A stretch of 37,569 nucleotides of DNA from Frankiaceae bacterium (GCA_025929315.1 JAICMI010000008.1:1-37569); one strand, 5' to 3'; shown: positions 1-11,555, counted from the first letter of the stretch. Numbers and translations: made by a program. The notes: a model not told the origin generated them from the sequence alone.

Positions 1-1
1 G

Positions 2-1183
<1,182 letters not shown>

Positions 1184-1203
1184 TCAGCACTGGACACCGA
1201 CAG

Positions 1204-1244
1204 CCGGATCCGGTCCGCAAGGGCCGGGTCCGGTTGTCCGTTTT
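1204..1244 (+). terminator. Putative intrinsic terminator after groEL
   Basis: 10-bp stem CCGGATCCGG (1204-1213) / CCGGGTCCGG (1224-1233), one G-U pair, 10-nt loop, followed by TTGTCCGTTTT. Confidence 0.7.
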
Positions 1245-1370
1245 CGTTGGGATTCAAGCGCTTTCCGGTTCCAAAACTTTCCAAAGTTTCTGTGCTGGAG
1301 CGGCATCGGACTAGGCCTAACTGGTTACACCGCCATCTAGTCAGTACCGGCCATGCCCTCCGGAGACTCG

Positions 1371-2225
1371 ATGAGCCGCCCAGCATCATCTGCCCGTCTC
1401 GTTCTCGTCAGCGCAGTCACCGCACTGCTCGCCGCCGTCGCGTTGCTCACGACGGTGGGCGCCCAGGCAGCGCCGTCGTACGACGTCTCCTCATACGCCG
1501 CTCGCCTGCTGGACCTTGTGAACATGGCCCGGGCGCAGTACGGCCTGCAGCCGCTGGTGCAGACCCCCGGGACGACTGCCGTGGCCGCGGGGTGGACGCA
1601 GCACCTGGTGGACGACCGGGCGTTGTCCCACAACGGCCAGCTCGGGCGCCAGCTGTCGTCGCACGGCAGCAGCGCGTGGCGCACCTACGGCGAGAACGTC
1701 GGCATGGGCTCCGCCGACGATCCGGACGGACTGTTCACGGCCTACTGGAACTCTCCCGAGCACCGAGCGAACATCTTGAACGGCGAGTACCGCTACGTCG
1801 GAGTCGCCGTTCTGTTCACCGGCTCGCGGTCCTGGAACACGTTCGATTTCGTCGATGTCTACGGCAAGGCGCAGCCAGTGCGCCACGCCGGCCGTCGCCA
1901 GGTGCAGCGATCCGCCCAGACGGTCTCGTCGACTCCGCAGGTGGAGCGCCGCCCGGTTGTCGTCACACCGTCGAAGCCGGCGCGACCCCTCGTCGTACAC
2001 GTCAAGGGGTTGCACCGACGGGCGCACCTCCAGCCCGCTGTCCAGCACCCGTTCGTCGGCATCCCGGCCGCGGCCACGCCGACGGTTGCCTCCGGGCAGC
2101 TCGTTGCCGACGCTCAACGGTCGACTGACGGACGGACACAACTGGTCGCTCTGGCGCTCGCGGTCCTCGCGCTGATGTTCGCCGCGCGCCGCTGGATGCT
2201 GACGGCGTTCTGCCGCAACGCGTGA
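1371..2225 (+). CDS. Secreted/surface CAP (SCP/PR-1-like) domain protein with C-terminal hydrophobic segment
   Basis: N-terminal signal segment; LVNMARAQYGLQPL...GENVG...WNSPEHRANILNGEYRYVGVAV CAP motifs; C-terminal LVALALAVLALMFAARRW. ORF track opens at 1353; ATG at 1371 preferred. Confidence 0.85.
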   Translation: MSRPASSARLVLVSAVTALLAAVALLTTVGAQAAPSYDVSSYAARLLDLVNMARAQYGLQPLVQTPGTTAVAAGWTQHLVDDRALSHNGQLGRQLSSHGSSAWRTYGENVGMGSADDPDGLFTAYWNSPEHRANILNGEYRYVGVAVLFTGSRSWNTFDFVDVYGKAQPVRHAGRRQVQRSAQTVSSTPQVERRPVVVTPSKPARPLVVHVKGLHRRAHLQPAVQHPFVGIPAAATPTVASGQLVADAQRSTDGRTQLVALALAVLALMFAARRWMLTAFCRNA

Positions 2226-2245
2226 CCCGGAGCCTTCCGGCTGGC

Positions 2246-2251
2246 TAGTCT
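2246..2251 (+). promoter_or_regulatory. Putative -10 hexamer TAGTCT, 8 nt before the GTG at 2260
   Basis: TANNNT-like hexamer at leaderless spacing. Confidence 0.35.
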
Positions 2252-2259
2252 CCGCCCAC

Positions 2260-3168
2260 GTGGACGGCGATCTGGCCTCATTGCTCGCCGCGGGCGAACG
2301 CGCCGTCTTTCATGGCCCGCCGGCCGCGGCCGTTCCCGACTTGGAGAGCGCCGTCGTCATGGCCCAGCGCGAGGGTCGTCATGCCGAGGTGACGGCCGCC
2401 GTCTGGCTGCTGGGGGTGGCCCTGTCCGCGTCCGGCCGGTACGGCGGGGCACTGCGGGTGCTCGCGCCGCTGCTGGACACCGCCGCTCAAACGTCGCCGG
2501 AGACCCGGCTGTTCGCCTCGTTGGCCGCGGCGACCGCGGCGAGCGTTCATCGCGGGCTGGGTCGGCACGAGCGTGCGCGCGAGCTCGACGAGGCAGGCCT
2601 TGCCGCCGCCGTCGGTATGAATGAGGCCGTCTTCGACACGACCCTCGGGCTTGCGATCGACGCGGTTGGTCTGGGCGACCTCGACGGGGCTCGCCAGCGG
2701 CTCGGCGAAGCCGAAGCCCTGGTCGCGGATCACGACGAGGAGTGGTGGCGCCAGCGAGTGCGCTTCGACTGGACGCGTGCGGAGGTCGCGCTACTGGCCG
2801 AAGACCCCGACGAGGCGCTCATCGCGGCGACCGCCAGCGTCGAGCGGGCGGAGTCGGCACGCGCGCCGCGGCACGTCGCCAAGGGACTGCTCTTCCAGGG
2901 TGTCGCCGAAGTCCAGGCCGGCGCCCCGGATCCGGCGGGCACGCTGCGTCGTGCCGCCACGCTGGCGGAGGGTCTGGTCGCATTGCCGGTCGCGTGGCAG
3001 GCCCGCGCGCTGCTCGGGGCTCTGCTTGTGGGTGCGGCCGGCGACGAGGGCAGCCGGAGCCTGGCCGCAGCGCGTTCGGCTGTCCTCACGATGGCCGCGG
3101 ACCTGACCGCCGAGATGCGCGAGGAGTGGCTGGCGCAGCCCAACGTCAGCGCGCTGCTCGAAGGCTGA
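2260..3168 (+). CDS. TPR-like helical repeat protein, function unknown
   Basis: 302-aa ORF from GTG; Ala-rich helical pairs (AEVTAAVWLLGVALSASGRYGGALRVLAPLLDTA...). Confidence 0.7.
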   Translation: MDGDLASLLAAGERAVFHGPPAAAVPDLESAVVMAQREGRHAEVTAAVWLLGVALSASGRYGGALRVLAPLLDTAAQTSPETRLFASLAAATAASVHRGLGRHERARELDEAGLAAAVGMNEAVFDTTLGLAIDAVGLGDLDGARQRLGEAEALVADHDEEWWRQRVRFDWTRAEVALLAEDPDEALIAATASVERAESARAPRHVAKGLLFQGVAEVQAGAPDPAGTLRRAATLAEGLVALPVAWQARALLGALLVGAAGDEGSRSLAAARSAVLTMAADLTAEMREEWLAQPNVSALLEG

Positions 3169-3272
3169 CGCCCGTTTAGTGCCCTAACCGCGGCGCTAGT
3201 CCTGCACTCCTCGGAGAGTGATGTTCGGGGAAACGGCACTGCGGCCGCCGGCGTCGTACCCACACTTCGGCA

Positions 3273-4301
3273 GTGACCATCGGGCCCTCGCTTGCGCCGC
3301 GGCCGTCGACCCGGGCAGCAGGGTCGACGCTGAACGCCGTGGTGCCCCTGCTCGCCGACCAGGGACGGGCTGCGCTACCGGAGGTCCTGCAGTCGATGTT
3401 GGCCGCAGTTGGCGCTGACCACGTGCTGCTGCGTGCCTCCGACGCCACCACGGTGCTGGCACAAGCACGCACGGCCCGTCCCCCGCGTCGGGCTCGCGGT
3501 AGCACGCCGTGGGTGCTCGACATCCCGGTCCGCTGCACCGGAGACCTGTACGGCGTCCTCAGGGTGACTGCTCCCCGGCCGTTCAACGACGGTGACGCCA
3601 CGCTGCTCGCGGCTGTCGCCGACGCGCTCGCCCTGCTGCTCGCGGCGGATGATGCGCCGCACGCCTGGGCCGCGGGACGAGCCGTGCTCGACGAAGAGGC
3701 CGAGCGGGCGCAGGTGGCCGCGACTCTTCTGGACGGGATGGGCGAGGCGCTCGTCAGCGTTCGCTATGCCGCCGAGCTGGTCGAGGCAGGGCGGGCGGCG
3801 CCGGCCGCTCTGGAGGAGCCCGTTCGAGCCGCCCTCGCCGTGCTGCGGCAGGCTCACCGCGGCCTGCGCGCGCACGCGCTGGAGGCCGGCCTTCGAGCTG
3901 CCCTGCACGAGCTTGCCGAGCATTGGGCGGGCGACCGCCTGGATGACGGTATGTCCGAGTTGCGGTTGTCCGTCCACGCTGAGGACCCCCGGCTCGACGC
4001 GCTCGCGCCTCCGGTAGCCGTCACGGTCCAGCGCGTCGCGGAAGCGGCCCTTCGTGGGGCCTCAGGTCAGGCGGTGATCCGGGCATTCTGCACGGACCAA
4101 GTGGTGAAGTTGGCCGTCGAATCTGCCGAGATTGCCTATGACGCCAGCGAGCTGAACCGCTGGGCGCGTCGGGTGCTTGCTCTCGGCGGCGACCTGCGGG
4201 TGCGGCCCGACGGTGTCGAGCTCAGCCTCCCGGCCGAGCTCCGGCCCGAAGGTTCGACCCCGCAGCGCGAAGGACACCATGACGACGGTACTGATCTGTG
4301 A
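3273..4301 (+). CDS. GAF domain plus degenerate NarL-type histidine-kinase-like protein
   Basis: GAF-like VLDIPVRCTGDLYGVLRVTAPRPFNDGDATLLAAVADALALLL; H-box-like ERAQVAATLLDGMGEAL with Leu where His is expected; degenerate C-terminal ATPase-like region. Start uncertain. Confidence 0.7.
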   Translation: MTIGPSLAPRPSTRAAGSTLNAVVPLLADQGRAALPEVLQSMLAAVGADHVLLRASDATTVLAQARTARPPRRARGSTPWVLDIPVRCTGDLYGVLRVTAPRPFNDGDATLLAAVADALALLLAADDAPHAWAAGRAVLDEEAERAQVAATLLDGMGEALVSVRYAAELVEAGRAAPAALEEPVRAALAVLRQAHRGLRAHALEAGLRAALHELAEHWAGDRLDDGMSELRLSVHAEDPRLDALAPPVAVTVQRVAEAALRGASGQAVIRAFCTDQVVKLAVESAEIAYDASELNRWARRVLALGGDLRVRPDGVELSLPAELRPEGSTPQREGHHDDGTDL

Positions 4302-4890
4302 TGATCACCGACTTGTCCGTGAGGGCCTGAGCCGGTCCGTTCAGGCTGTCCCAGGTGTCGACCGTGTCGACACGTGCGCGAGCGGCGAGGAAGTTCTCGC
4401 GCGTTGGCCGATGGAACGGCATGACCTGGTCCTCATGGACGTGCAGATGCCTGGTCTCGGTGGCGTCGAGGCGGTTCGCCGCCTCGTTCACGCGCACCCG
4501 ACCGCCAACGTCGTCATGCTGACCGGCGCGGCCGACCGCGAAGCGGTTGCCATGGCGATCTCCGGTGGCGCCCGCGGCTTCCTGCACAAGGACGTCTCCC
4601 GCGAGGAGCTGTGCGCGGCTGTGGCCAACGCCCTTGCCGCGGCCGAGCTGATGGGCATGGGCCTCGACCGTGAGGTGCCGGCTCAGTCGAGCGGTCCCGA
4701 CCTCACCGAGCGTGAGATGCAGGTGCTTCGCGGCATGGCCGCCGGCAAGAGCAACGCGCAGATCGGTCGCGAGCTCTACTTGTCCGAGGACACGATCAAG
4801 ACGCACGCTCGCCGTTTGTTCCGCAAGATGCGGGTCAACGACCGCGCACAAGCCGTAGCGAGCGGCTTCCGCCTAGGCCTCGTCCGCTAG
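4279..4890 (+). CDS. bldM: NarL/FixJ-family response regulator, BldM-like
   Basis: MTTVLICDDHRLVREGL receiver with DD, D (DLVLMDVQMPG), T and K; HTH LTEREMQVLRGMAAGKSNAQIGRELYLSEDTIKTHARRLFRKMRVNDRAQAVASGFRLGLVR closely resembles Streptomyces BldM as recalled; groEL1/guaB neighbourhood agrees. Confidence 0.85.
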   Translation: MTTVLICDDHRLVREGLSRSVQAVPGVDRVDTCASGEEVLARWPMERHDLVLMDVQMPGLGGVEAVRRLVHAHPTANVVMLTGAADREAVAMAISGGARGFLHKDVSREELCAAVANALAAAELMGMGLDREVPAQSSGPDLTEREMQVLRGMAAGKSNAQIGRELYLSEDTIKTHARRLFRKMRVNDRAQAVASGFRLGLVR

Positions 4891-4891
4891 G

Positions 4892-4927
4892 GTCGCGTTT
4901 CCTTCGCTGATCTTCGCGACGTTTCTT
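4892..4927 (+). terminator. Putative terminator after bldM
   Basis: GTCGCG (4892-4897) / CGCGAC (4915-4920), followed by GTTTCTT. Confidence 0.45.
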
Positions 4928-4977
4928 CGTACGACGGCGTGTTGCCCCTTTTGAAGCGCGACGAGGCGAAAACACTT

Positions 4978-5048
4978 CACTTCGGATAGCGGAGGACCAC
5001 TTTCAGGCGCTCCGAGACCCGATTTTTGGTTCCCTGGTATCCGAAGTG
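4978..5048. repeat. 71-bp element bounded by a perfect 11-bp inverted repeat
   Basis: CACTTCGGATA (4978-4988) and TATCCGAAGTG (5038-5048) in the convergent bldM / DUF5319 intergenic region. Confidence 0.7.
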
Positions 5049-5066
5049 GGAGGAGTGGAACGCCGG

Positions 5067-5438
5067 TTAGTCCTCGTCGGCGGTCAGGACTCCGTCGGCG
5101 AAGCCGCGGGCGTAGTCCCAGCTGACGTAGTCGGCAGGGTCGGGGTTGAACGCCGGCTCGTGCACGTGCGGTTGTCCGCTGTCGAGCAGGCCGCGCAGGT
5201 TGGCACGTAGCAGGTCCCACGCGAAGAAGTGCGGTTCACCGCAGTCCTGGCAGTCGACGACCAGTCCGCGCGTTCCGCGTGGCTCGAGCAGCGCCTGGAA
5301 GACCTCGAGGTCCTCGAGGTCGGCGAGCACGTCCTCGCGCTCGTCCGACGTCAAGGGCAGAGCATCCTCGTCGTCGAGGTCGTGCGCCGGGTCGGTGGGG
5401 TCTCCGGCAAACGGGTCCAGCGGTGAGTCGTCACGCAC
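5067..5438 (-). CDS. DUF5319-like protein (Rv3412-like)
   Basis: MRDDSPLDPFAGDP...VFQALLEPRGTRGLVVDCQDCGEPHFFAWDLLRANLRGLLDSG; divergent from guaB as in mycobacteria. Confidence 0.8.
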   Translation of the reverse strand: MRDDSPLDPFAGDPTDPAHDLDDEDALPLTSDEREDVLADLEDLEVFQALLEPRGTRGLVVDCQDCGEPHFFAWDLLRANLRGLLDSGQPHVHEPAFNPDPADYVSWDYARGFADGVLTADED

Positions 5439-5459
5439 GCGACAACGCTACGCCGGTAA

Positions 5460-6989
<1,530 letters not shown>

Positions 6990-6992
6990 GCG

Positions 6993-8138
6993 ATGCGCGA
7001 CACGGTCGACATCGGTATGGGCCGTGCTGCCCGCCGTGGTTATCACCTGTCCGAGATCGGCATCGTGCCGTCTCGTCGTACCCGTGACATCGACGTCGTC
7101 TCGATGTCGTGGCAGATCGACGCCTATCGCTTCGACCTTCCGCTCGTCACCACGCCCTCGGACGCGACGATGTCCCCCGCCACTGTTGCCGAGGTCGGTC
7201 GGCTCGGTGGTCTCGGAGTGCTCGACGCCGAAGGACTGTGGACCCGCTACGACGACCCGTCCGCGATCCTTGCTGAGCTTGCCGAGATCGACGTCGACAA
7301 CGACCCGGACGCCTCCATCGCCACCAAGACGTTGCAACGGGTCTACGCGCAACCGGTTCGCGACGAGCTCGTCGCGCAGCGGGTCAAGGAGCTCCGTGAC
7401 ACGGGCACTGTGGTGGCAGTTCGTGTGTCGCCACAGCACACGTTGCGCCTCGCCCCCGGCATCTTGTCCGCCGGTGTCGACCTGCTCGTCATCCAAGGCA
7501 CGATCGTGTCGGCGGAGCATGTCAGCGCGTCGGCCGCCGAGCCGCCGCTCAACCTCAAGACGTTCATCGCCGACCTCGACGTGCCCGTCGTCGTCGGCGG
7601 CTGCACCAACTACCAGACCGCGCTGCACTTGATGCGCACCGGTGCGGCCGGTGTCATCGTTGGCTCCGCGGCGGATGAATGGTCGACAACCGAACGCGTG
7701 CTCGGCATCGGGGTGCCGATGGCCACGGCGATCGTCGACGCGGCCGCAGCGCGGCGTGACTACCTCGACGAGACGGGCGGCCGTTACGTCCATGTCATCG
7801 CCGCCGGTGACATGGAGACCAGTGGCGACATCGCCAAGGCTCTTGCTTGTGGCGCCGACGCCGTGATGCTCGGCGAACCGCTCGCCATGGCCGGAGAGGC
7901 GCCGGCCAAGGGCGCGTGGTGGCACGCCGCCGCGTCACACCCGAAGCTGCCGCGCGGCCGGTTCGCACATCCGGACGACCTGTGGCCGCTCGGCACGCTC
8001 GACGAGGTGCTGCGTGGTCCGTCGACGACACCGGAGGGCTACCTCAACCTCTTCGGCGGGCTCAAGCGGACCATTGCCAAGGCCGGCTACTCCGACATCA
8101 AGGAGTTCCAGAAGGTCGGCCTCATCGTCACGGCGTGA
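6993..8138 (+). CDS. guaB3: GuaB3 family IMP dehydrogenase-like protein
   Basis: GRAARRGYHLSEIGIVPSRRTRD...; directly downstream of guaB as in actinobacteria. Confidence 0.93.
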   Translation: MRDTVDIGMGRAARRGYHLSEIGIVPSRRTRDIDVVSMSWQIDAYRFDLPLVTTPSDATMSPATVAEVGRLGGLGVLDAEGLWTRYDDPSAILAELAEIDVDNDPDASIATKTLQRVYAQPVRDELVAQRVKELRDTGTVVAVRVSPQHTLRLAPGILSAGVDLLVIQGTIVSAEHVSASAAEPPLNLKTFIADLDVPVVVGGCTNYQTALHLMRTGAAGVIVGSAADEWSTTERVLGIGVPMATAIVDAAAARRDYLDETGGRYVHVIAAGDMETSGDIAKALACGADAVMLGEPLAMAGEAPAKGAWWHAAASHPKLPRGRFAHPDDLWPLGTLDEVLRGPSTTPEGYLNLFGGLKRTIAKAGYSDIKEFQKVGLIVTA

Positions 8139-8656
8139 ACGACCCGGCAGCCGCCGCGCGTCGACGCCGCCAAAGCGCTGCTCGTCACTGGCAGCCAGAG
8201 CACGTTGACCTGCTCCTCGTCGTGGAGGCGCCTCCGAGTGCGCTCGACCGCTACTTCTACTTCGAGGATGTCGCGACTCACGACTCACTGTTCCGGCACG
8301 TCGCCGAGGTGGTTGTCGGCGAACGACCGACGCGCGACAAGACGCGCTACCTGGTCGCGCTCCGCGAGCGCGGCGTGTTCCTCATCGACCTCTCGGTCGA
8401 CCCGTTCAACGACCGTCGTGAGGCGATCCCGCGGTGTGTGCCCAACCTCGTCCGACGTATCCGGCAACTGCAACCCGACCAGATCGTCCTGATCGGCGCT
8501 GCGGTCTTCGACGCGGCGTACGACGTCCTTGTTGAGGAGAGGTTGCCGGTGGTCGACCTGCGCCTGCCTTATCCGGGCTCTGGCCAGCAGCGACGGTTTC
8601 TGGACTTGTTCCGGCCGTTCTACGAGACGCTCACCCTCCCCTGGGACGGGGTCTGA
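8135..8656 (+). CDS. Conserved hypothetical protein, possibly uracil-DNA-glycosylase-like fold
   Basis: GTG overlaps the guaB3 stop (GTGA); HVDLLLVVEAPPSALDRYFYFEDV...IVLIGAAVFDAAYDVL...RLPYPGSGQQRRFLDLFRPFYE; fold assignment tentative. Confidence 0.6.
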   Translation: MNDPAAAARRRRQSAARHWQPEHVDLLLVVEAPPSALDRYFYFEDVATHDSLFRHVAEVVVGERPTRDKTRYLVALRERGVFLIDLSVDPFNDRREAIPRCVPNLVRRIRQLQPDQIVLIGAAVFDAAYDVLVEERLPVVDLRLPYPGSGQQRRFLDLFRPFYETLTLPWDGV

Positions 8657-8681
8657 CGTCCGCACCGAGCGCGAGTTCGCC

Positions 8682-8687
8682 TAATCT
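8682..8687 (+). promoter_or_regulatory. Putative -10 TAATCT for leaderless choD-like gene
   Basis: TAATCT-6 nt-ATG (8694). Confidence 0.5.
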
Positions 8688-8693
8688 CGGCGC

Positions 8694-10370
8694 ATGGCCG
8701 AGGCGTTCGATTGCGACGTGCTTGTCGTCGGCAGCGGGTTCGGCGGATCGGTCGCGGCCCTGCGGGCGGCCGAGAAGGGTTACCGCGTCACCGTGGTCGA
8801 GGCCGGCCGCCGCTTCACAACCGAGACACTGCCGAAGACCAGCTGGGACCTGCGCAGCTTCTTCTGGGCGCCGCGACTCGGTTGGCTGGGCATCCAGAAG
8901 ATCACTCCGCTCAACGACGTCCTGGTGCTCTCCGGCGCGGGCGTCGGTGGCGGCTCGCTCGTCTATGCCAACACGCTCTACACGCCGCTCGACGACTTCT
9001 TCAGGGATCCGCAATGGGCGGACATCACCGACTGGAAGCTCGAGCTCGAGACCTACTACGACCAGGCCAGCCGGATGCTCGGTGTCACGGACAACCCGAC
9101 GATCACGCCGTCCGATGTCGAGATGCGCGCAGTGGCTGAGGACATGGGCGTTGGACACACGTTCCATGTCACGCCGGTCGGTGTGTTCTTCGGAGACGAG
9201 GCCGGCAAGACGGTGCCGGATCCCTACTTCGGTGGTGCCGGGCCGCAGCGGACCGGCTGCATCCAGTGCGGCGACTGCATGATCGGCTGCCGTTACGGCG
9301 CCAAGAACCGGCTCGACGTCAACTACCTCTACCTCGCCGAGGCGCTTGGCGCGCAGATCGTCCCCGAGACGACAGTGACGACGGTGCGGCCGCGCAAGAC
9401 CGGTGGGTACGACGTGGAAACACGCCACACGGCGAAGCGCCGTGACACCAAGACGCTGACCGCCGAACAGGTTGTGTTCGCAGCGGGCACGCTCGGGACG
9501 CAGCGGTTGCTCCATCGCATGCGCGACGAACGCGTCCTGCCGGACATCTCGCCACGCCTGGGCGAGCTCACTCGTACCAACTCCGAGGCGATCCTCGGCG
9601 CGATGTCCAAACGAAAGGACGCCGACTTCACCCGGGGCGTCGCCATCACCTCGTCGTTCTTCCCCGACCCGCACACCCACATCGAGCCCGTGCGCTACGG
9701 CAAGGGTTCCAACGCGATGGGACTGCTGTCCACGCACATGACCGAGGGCGGCGGCCGACTGCCCCGCTGGCTCAAGTGGGTCGGACAGGTGCTCCGCCAT
9801 CCGCTGCAGACCCGTCATGTCCTGTGGCTGAGGGGATGGTCAGAGCGCACGATCACCGTGTTGGTCATGCAGTCGCGTGACAACTCGCTGACCATCCGGC
9901 GCAAGCGGTCGTTGCTGGGTGAGCGGTTGACCTCACGACAAGGTCACGGCGACCCCAACCCCACCTGGATCCCTGTCGGCAACGAGGTGACGAGGCGACT
10001 TGCCAAGAGGATCGACGGCATCCCCGGCGGCTCGGTGGGCGAGATCTTCAACATCCCGATGACCGCGCACATCATCGGTGGCTGCCCGATCGGGGAGTCC
10101 CCGCAGACCGGCGTGATCGACGCGTGGCAACGCGTCTTCGGTTATGACGGGTTGCATGTGGTCGACGGCGCGGCGGTCACGGCCAACCTCGGGGTGAACC
10201 CCTCGCTGACGATCACCGCCCAGGCCGAGCGCGCGATGTCGTTCTGGCCCAACAAGGGCGAGGCCGATGCCCGGCCCCCGCTGGGTTCCGCTTACAGCCG
10301 GGTGCCCGCGGTATCCCCGCACCGGCCGGCCGTCCCCGCTGGAGCGCCCGCCGAGCTGCGCGTCACATAA
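8694..10370 (+). CDS. choD: GMC-type FAD oxidoreductase, cholesterol-oxidase (ChoD)-like
   Basis: FDCDVLVVGSGFGGSVAALRAAEKGYRVTVVEAGRR; GGGSLVYANTL; GCPIG and NPSLTITAQAERA; follows guaB3 as in Mycobacterium. Confidence 0.85.
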   Translation: MAEAFDCDVLVVGSGFGGSVAALRAAEKGYRVTVVEAGRRFTTETLPKTSWDLRSFFWAPRLGWLGIQKITPLNDVLVLSGAGVGGGSLVYANTLYTPLDDFFRDPQWADITDWKLELETYYDQASRMLGVTDNPTITPSDVEMRAVAEDMGVGHTFHVTPVGVFFGDEAGKTVPDPYFGGAGPQRTGCIQCGDCMIGCRYGAKNRLDVNYLYLAEALGAQIVPETTVTTVRPRKTGGYDVETRHTAKRRDTKTLTAEQVVFAAGTLGTQRLLHRMRDERVLPDISPRLGELTRTNSEAILGAMSKRKDADFTRGVAITSSFFPDPHTHIEPVRYGKGSNAMGLLSTHMTEGGGRLPRWLKWVGQVLRHPLQTRHVLWLRGWSERTITVLVMQSRDNSLTIRRKRSLLGERLTSRQGHGDPNPTWIPVGNEVTRRLAKRIDGIPGGSVGEIFNIPMTAHIIGGCPIGESPQTGVIDAWQRVFGYDGLHVVDGAAVTANLGVNPSLTITAQAERAMSFWPNKGEADARPPLGSAYSRVPAVSPHRPAVPAGAPAELRVT

Positions 10371-10462
10371 CGACCCAAGCGCACCATTCTTGACAAGTCG
10401 GGCAGTCGCTCCGCACGCTGGACTGTCGCGCCGTCCCAGTCGGCGCCCCCAGGAGCCGCCAG

Positions 10463-11449
10463 GTGTCGACCCAGCAGTTGTACGACCGGGAGTCGTTCGA
10501 CCGGGAGTGGCCTGCCCTCGCCGATCGGCTGCGCCGGACGCTGACCGCTCGCGGCGTGCCCGCCCAGGACCGCGACGACGTGGTGCAGGAAACGGCGCTG
10601 CGCGTCTACCGCTACTGGACCGGGCTCGACCCCAAGCGCCCGGCCTGGCCCTTCGTCATCACGGTGGGGATCAACATCTGGCGCGACGTGATCCGTGAAC
10701 GCACGGGACGCATCGCCCAGTGCCACCCCACCGCGCACATCGAGATGACCGCTGACCTGGACGTGGAGCGAGACGTCCTCGCGCGTGAAGAGTTCGCCAG
10801 CACCGTTGTCGCGATGCGCTCGCTGGCGCCCGAGCAGCGCCGCCTCCTGCTCGCCACCGAGGAGTTCGGTGACACCGCTCGACCGTTGCGACCGGCTGAG
10901 CGTGTGGCCCGCATGCGAGTTCGTCGGCAGCTGGCACGCGCGGTGGGCCGGGCGTCCGCCGTTGTCGCAGTCTTCTGGCTGCGCCGCCCGGGCCGGGCGA
11001 CCGGGGTCGTGGCAACGGCTTACGCGGGTGCGCTCGCTGCTGCCGTGCTGACCTCACCCGCGATAGTGCCGATGCCCGCGGTTACCGCACTTCCCGCGAC
11101 GCCTGCCGTCGCGCCCGCAGCGCACCACCATGCTGCGGCGGCGCCCCTGCGTACCGACCAACGTGCGGCGCGCACTGCGCACGGCAGCCATGTGGCGGCG
11201 ACCCGTGACGTTGTGTCTGCACCGGCGGTCTCGACGCCCGACACTGCTTCGGCTGCTCCCGTTGCCGCGCCCGAAGTGCACACCAAGGTGTGCACGCCGA
11301 CGCACCTGCCGATCGAGGTCGCGCAAGTCATGGTCAAGCTCGGCGGCACCGTCATCTATGGCTCGGACGGCGACGGCGGCTCACAGCCTGTCGCGTCGAC
11401 ACCTCCGGTTGCGGTGCACAGCGGTGCGGACTGTCTCACCGTCAACTGA
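10463..11449 (+). CDS. ECF-sigma-like protein with C-terminal membrane segment and Ala/Pro/His-rich ectodomain
   Basis: Region-2-like DRDDVVQETALRVYRYWTGLDPKRPAWPFVITVGINIWRDVIRERTGR; weak region 4 (LAPEQRRLLLATEEFGD...VRRQLARAV); hydrophobic ATGVVATAYAGALAAAVLTSPAIVPM then low-complexity tail with two Cys. Confidence 0.65.
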   Translation: MSTQQLYDRESFDREWPALADRLRRTLTARGVPAQDRDDVVQETALRVYRYWTGLDPKRPAWPFVITVGINIWRDVIRERTGRIAQCHPTAHIEMTADLDVERDVLAREEFASTVVAMRSLAPEQRRLLLATEEFGDTARPLRPAERVARMRVRRQLARAVGRASAVVAVFWLRRPGRATGVVATAYAGALAAAVLTSPAIVPMPAVTALPATPAVAPAAHHHAAAAPLRTDQRAARTAHGSHVAATRDVVSAPAVSTPDTASAAPVAAPEVHTKVCTPTHLPIEVAQVMVKLGGTVIYGSDGDGGSQPVASTPPVAVHSGADCLTVN

Positions 11450-11555
11450 GCAGCAGCCACGCAGATCGGACAAACCGGGGCGTTGTGACCGACGCCGGAT
11501 AATCCCCGTCTGACGACGTTATGGTCGATCTACGTCGACGACCGGGGAGCGGCGC

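Noticed and set aside
10390-10395. TTGACA -35-like sequence upstream of the sigma-like gene
   Set aside because: No -10-like hexamer at 16-18 bp spacing
10484-10513. CGACCGGGAGT direct repeat near the start of the sigma-like gene
   Set aside because: Two imperfect in-frame copies (YDRESFDREW) explained by coding content
11470-11530. Possible CRP half-site (TTGTGA) upstream of the cyclase gene
   Set aside because: Only one half-site; no matching TCACA at the expected spacing
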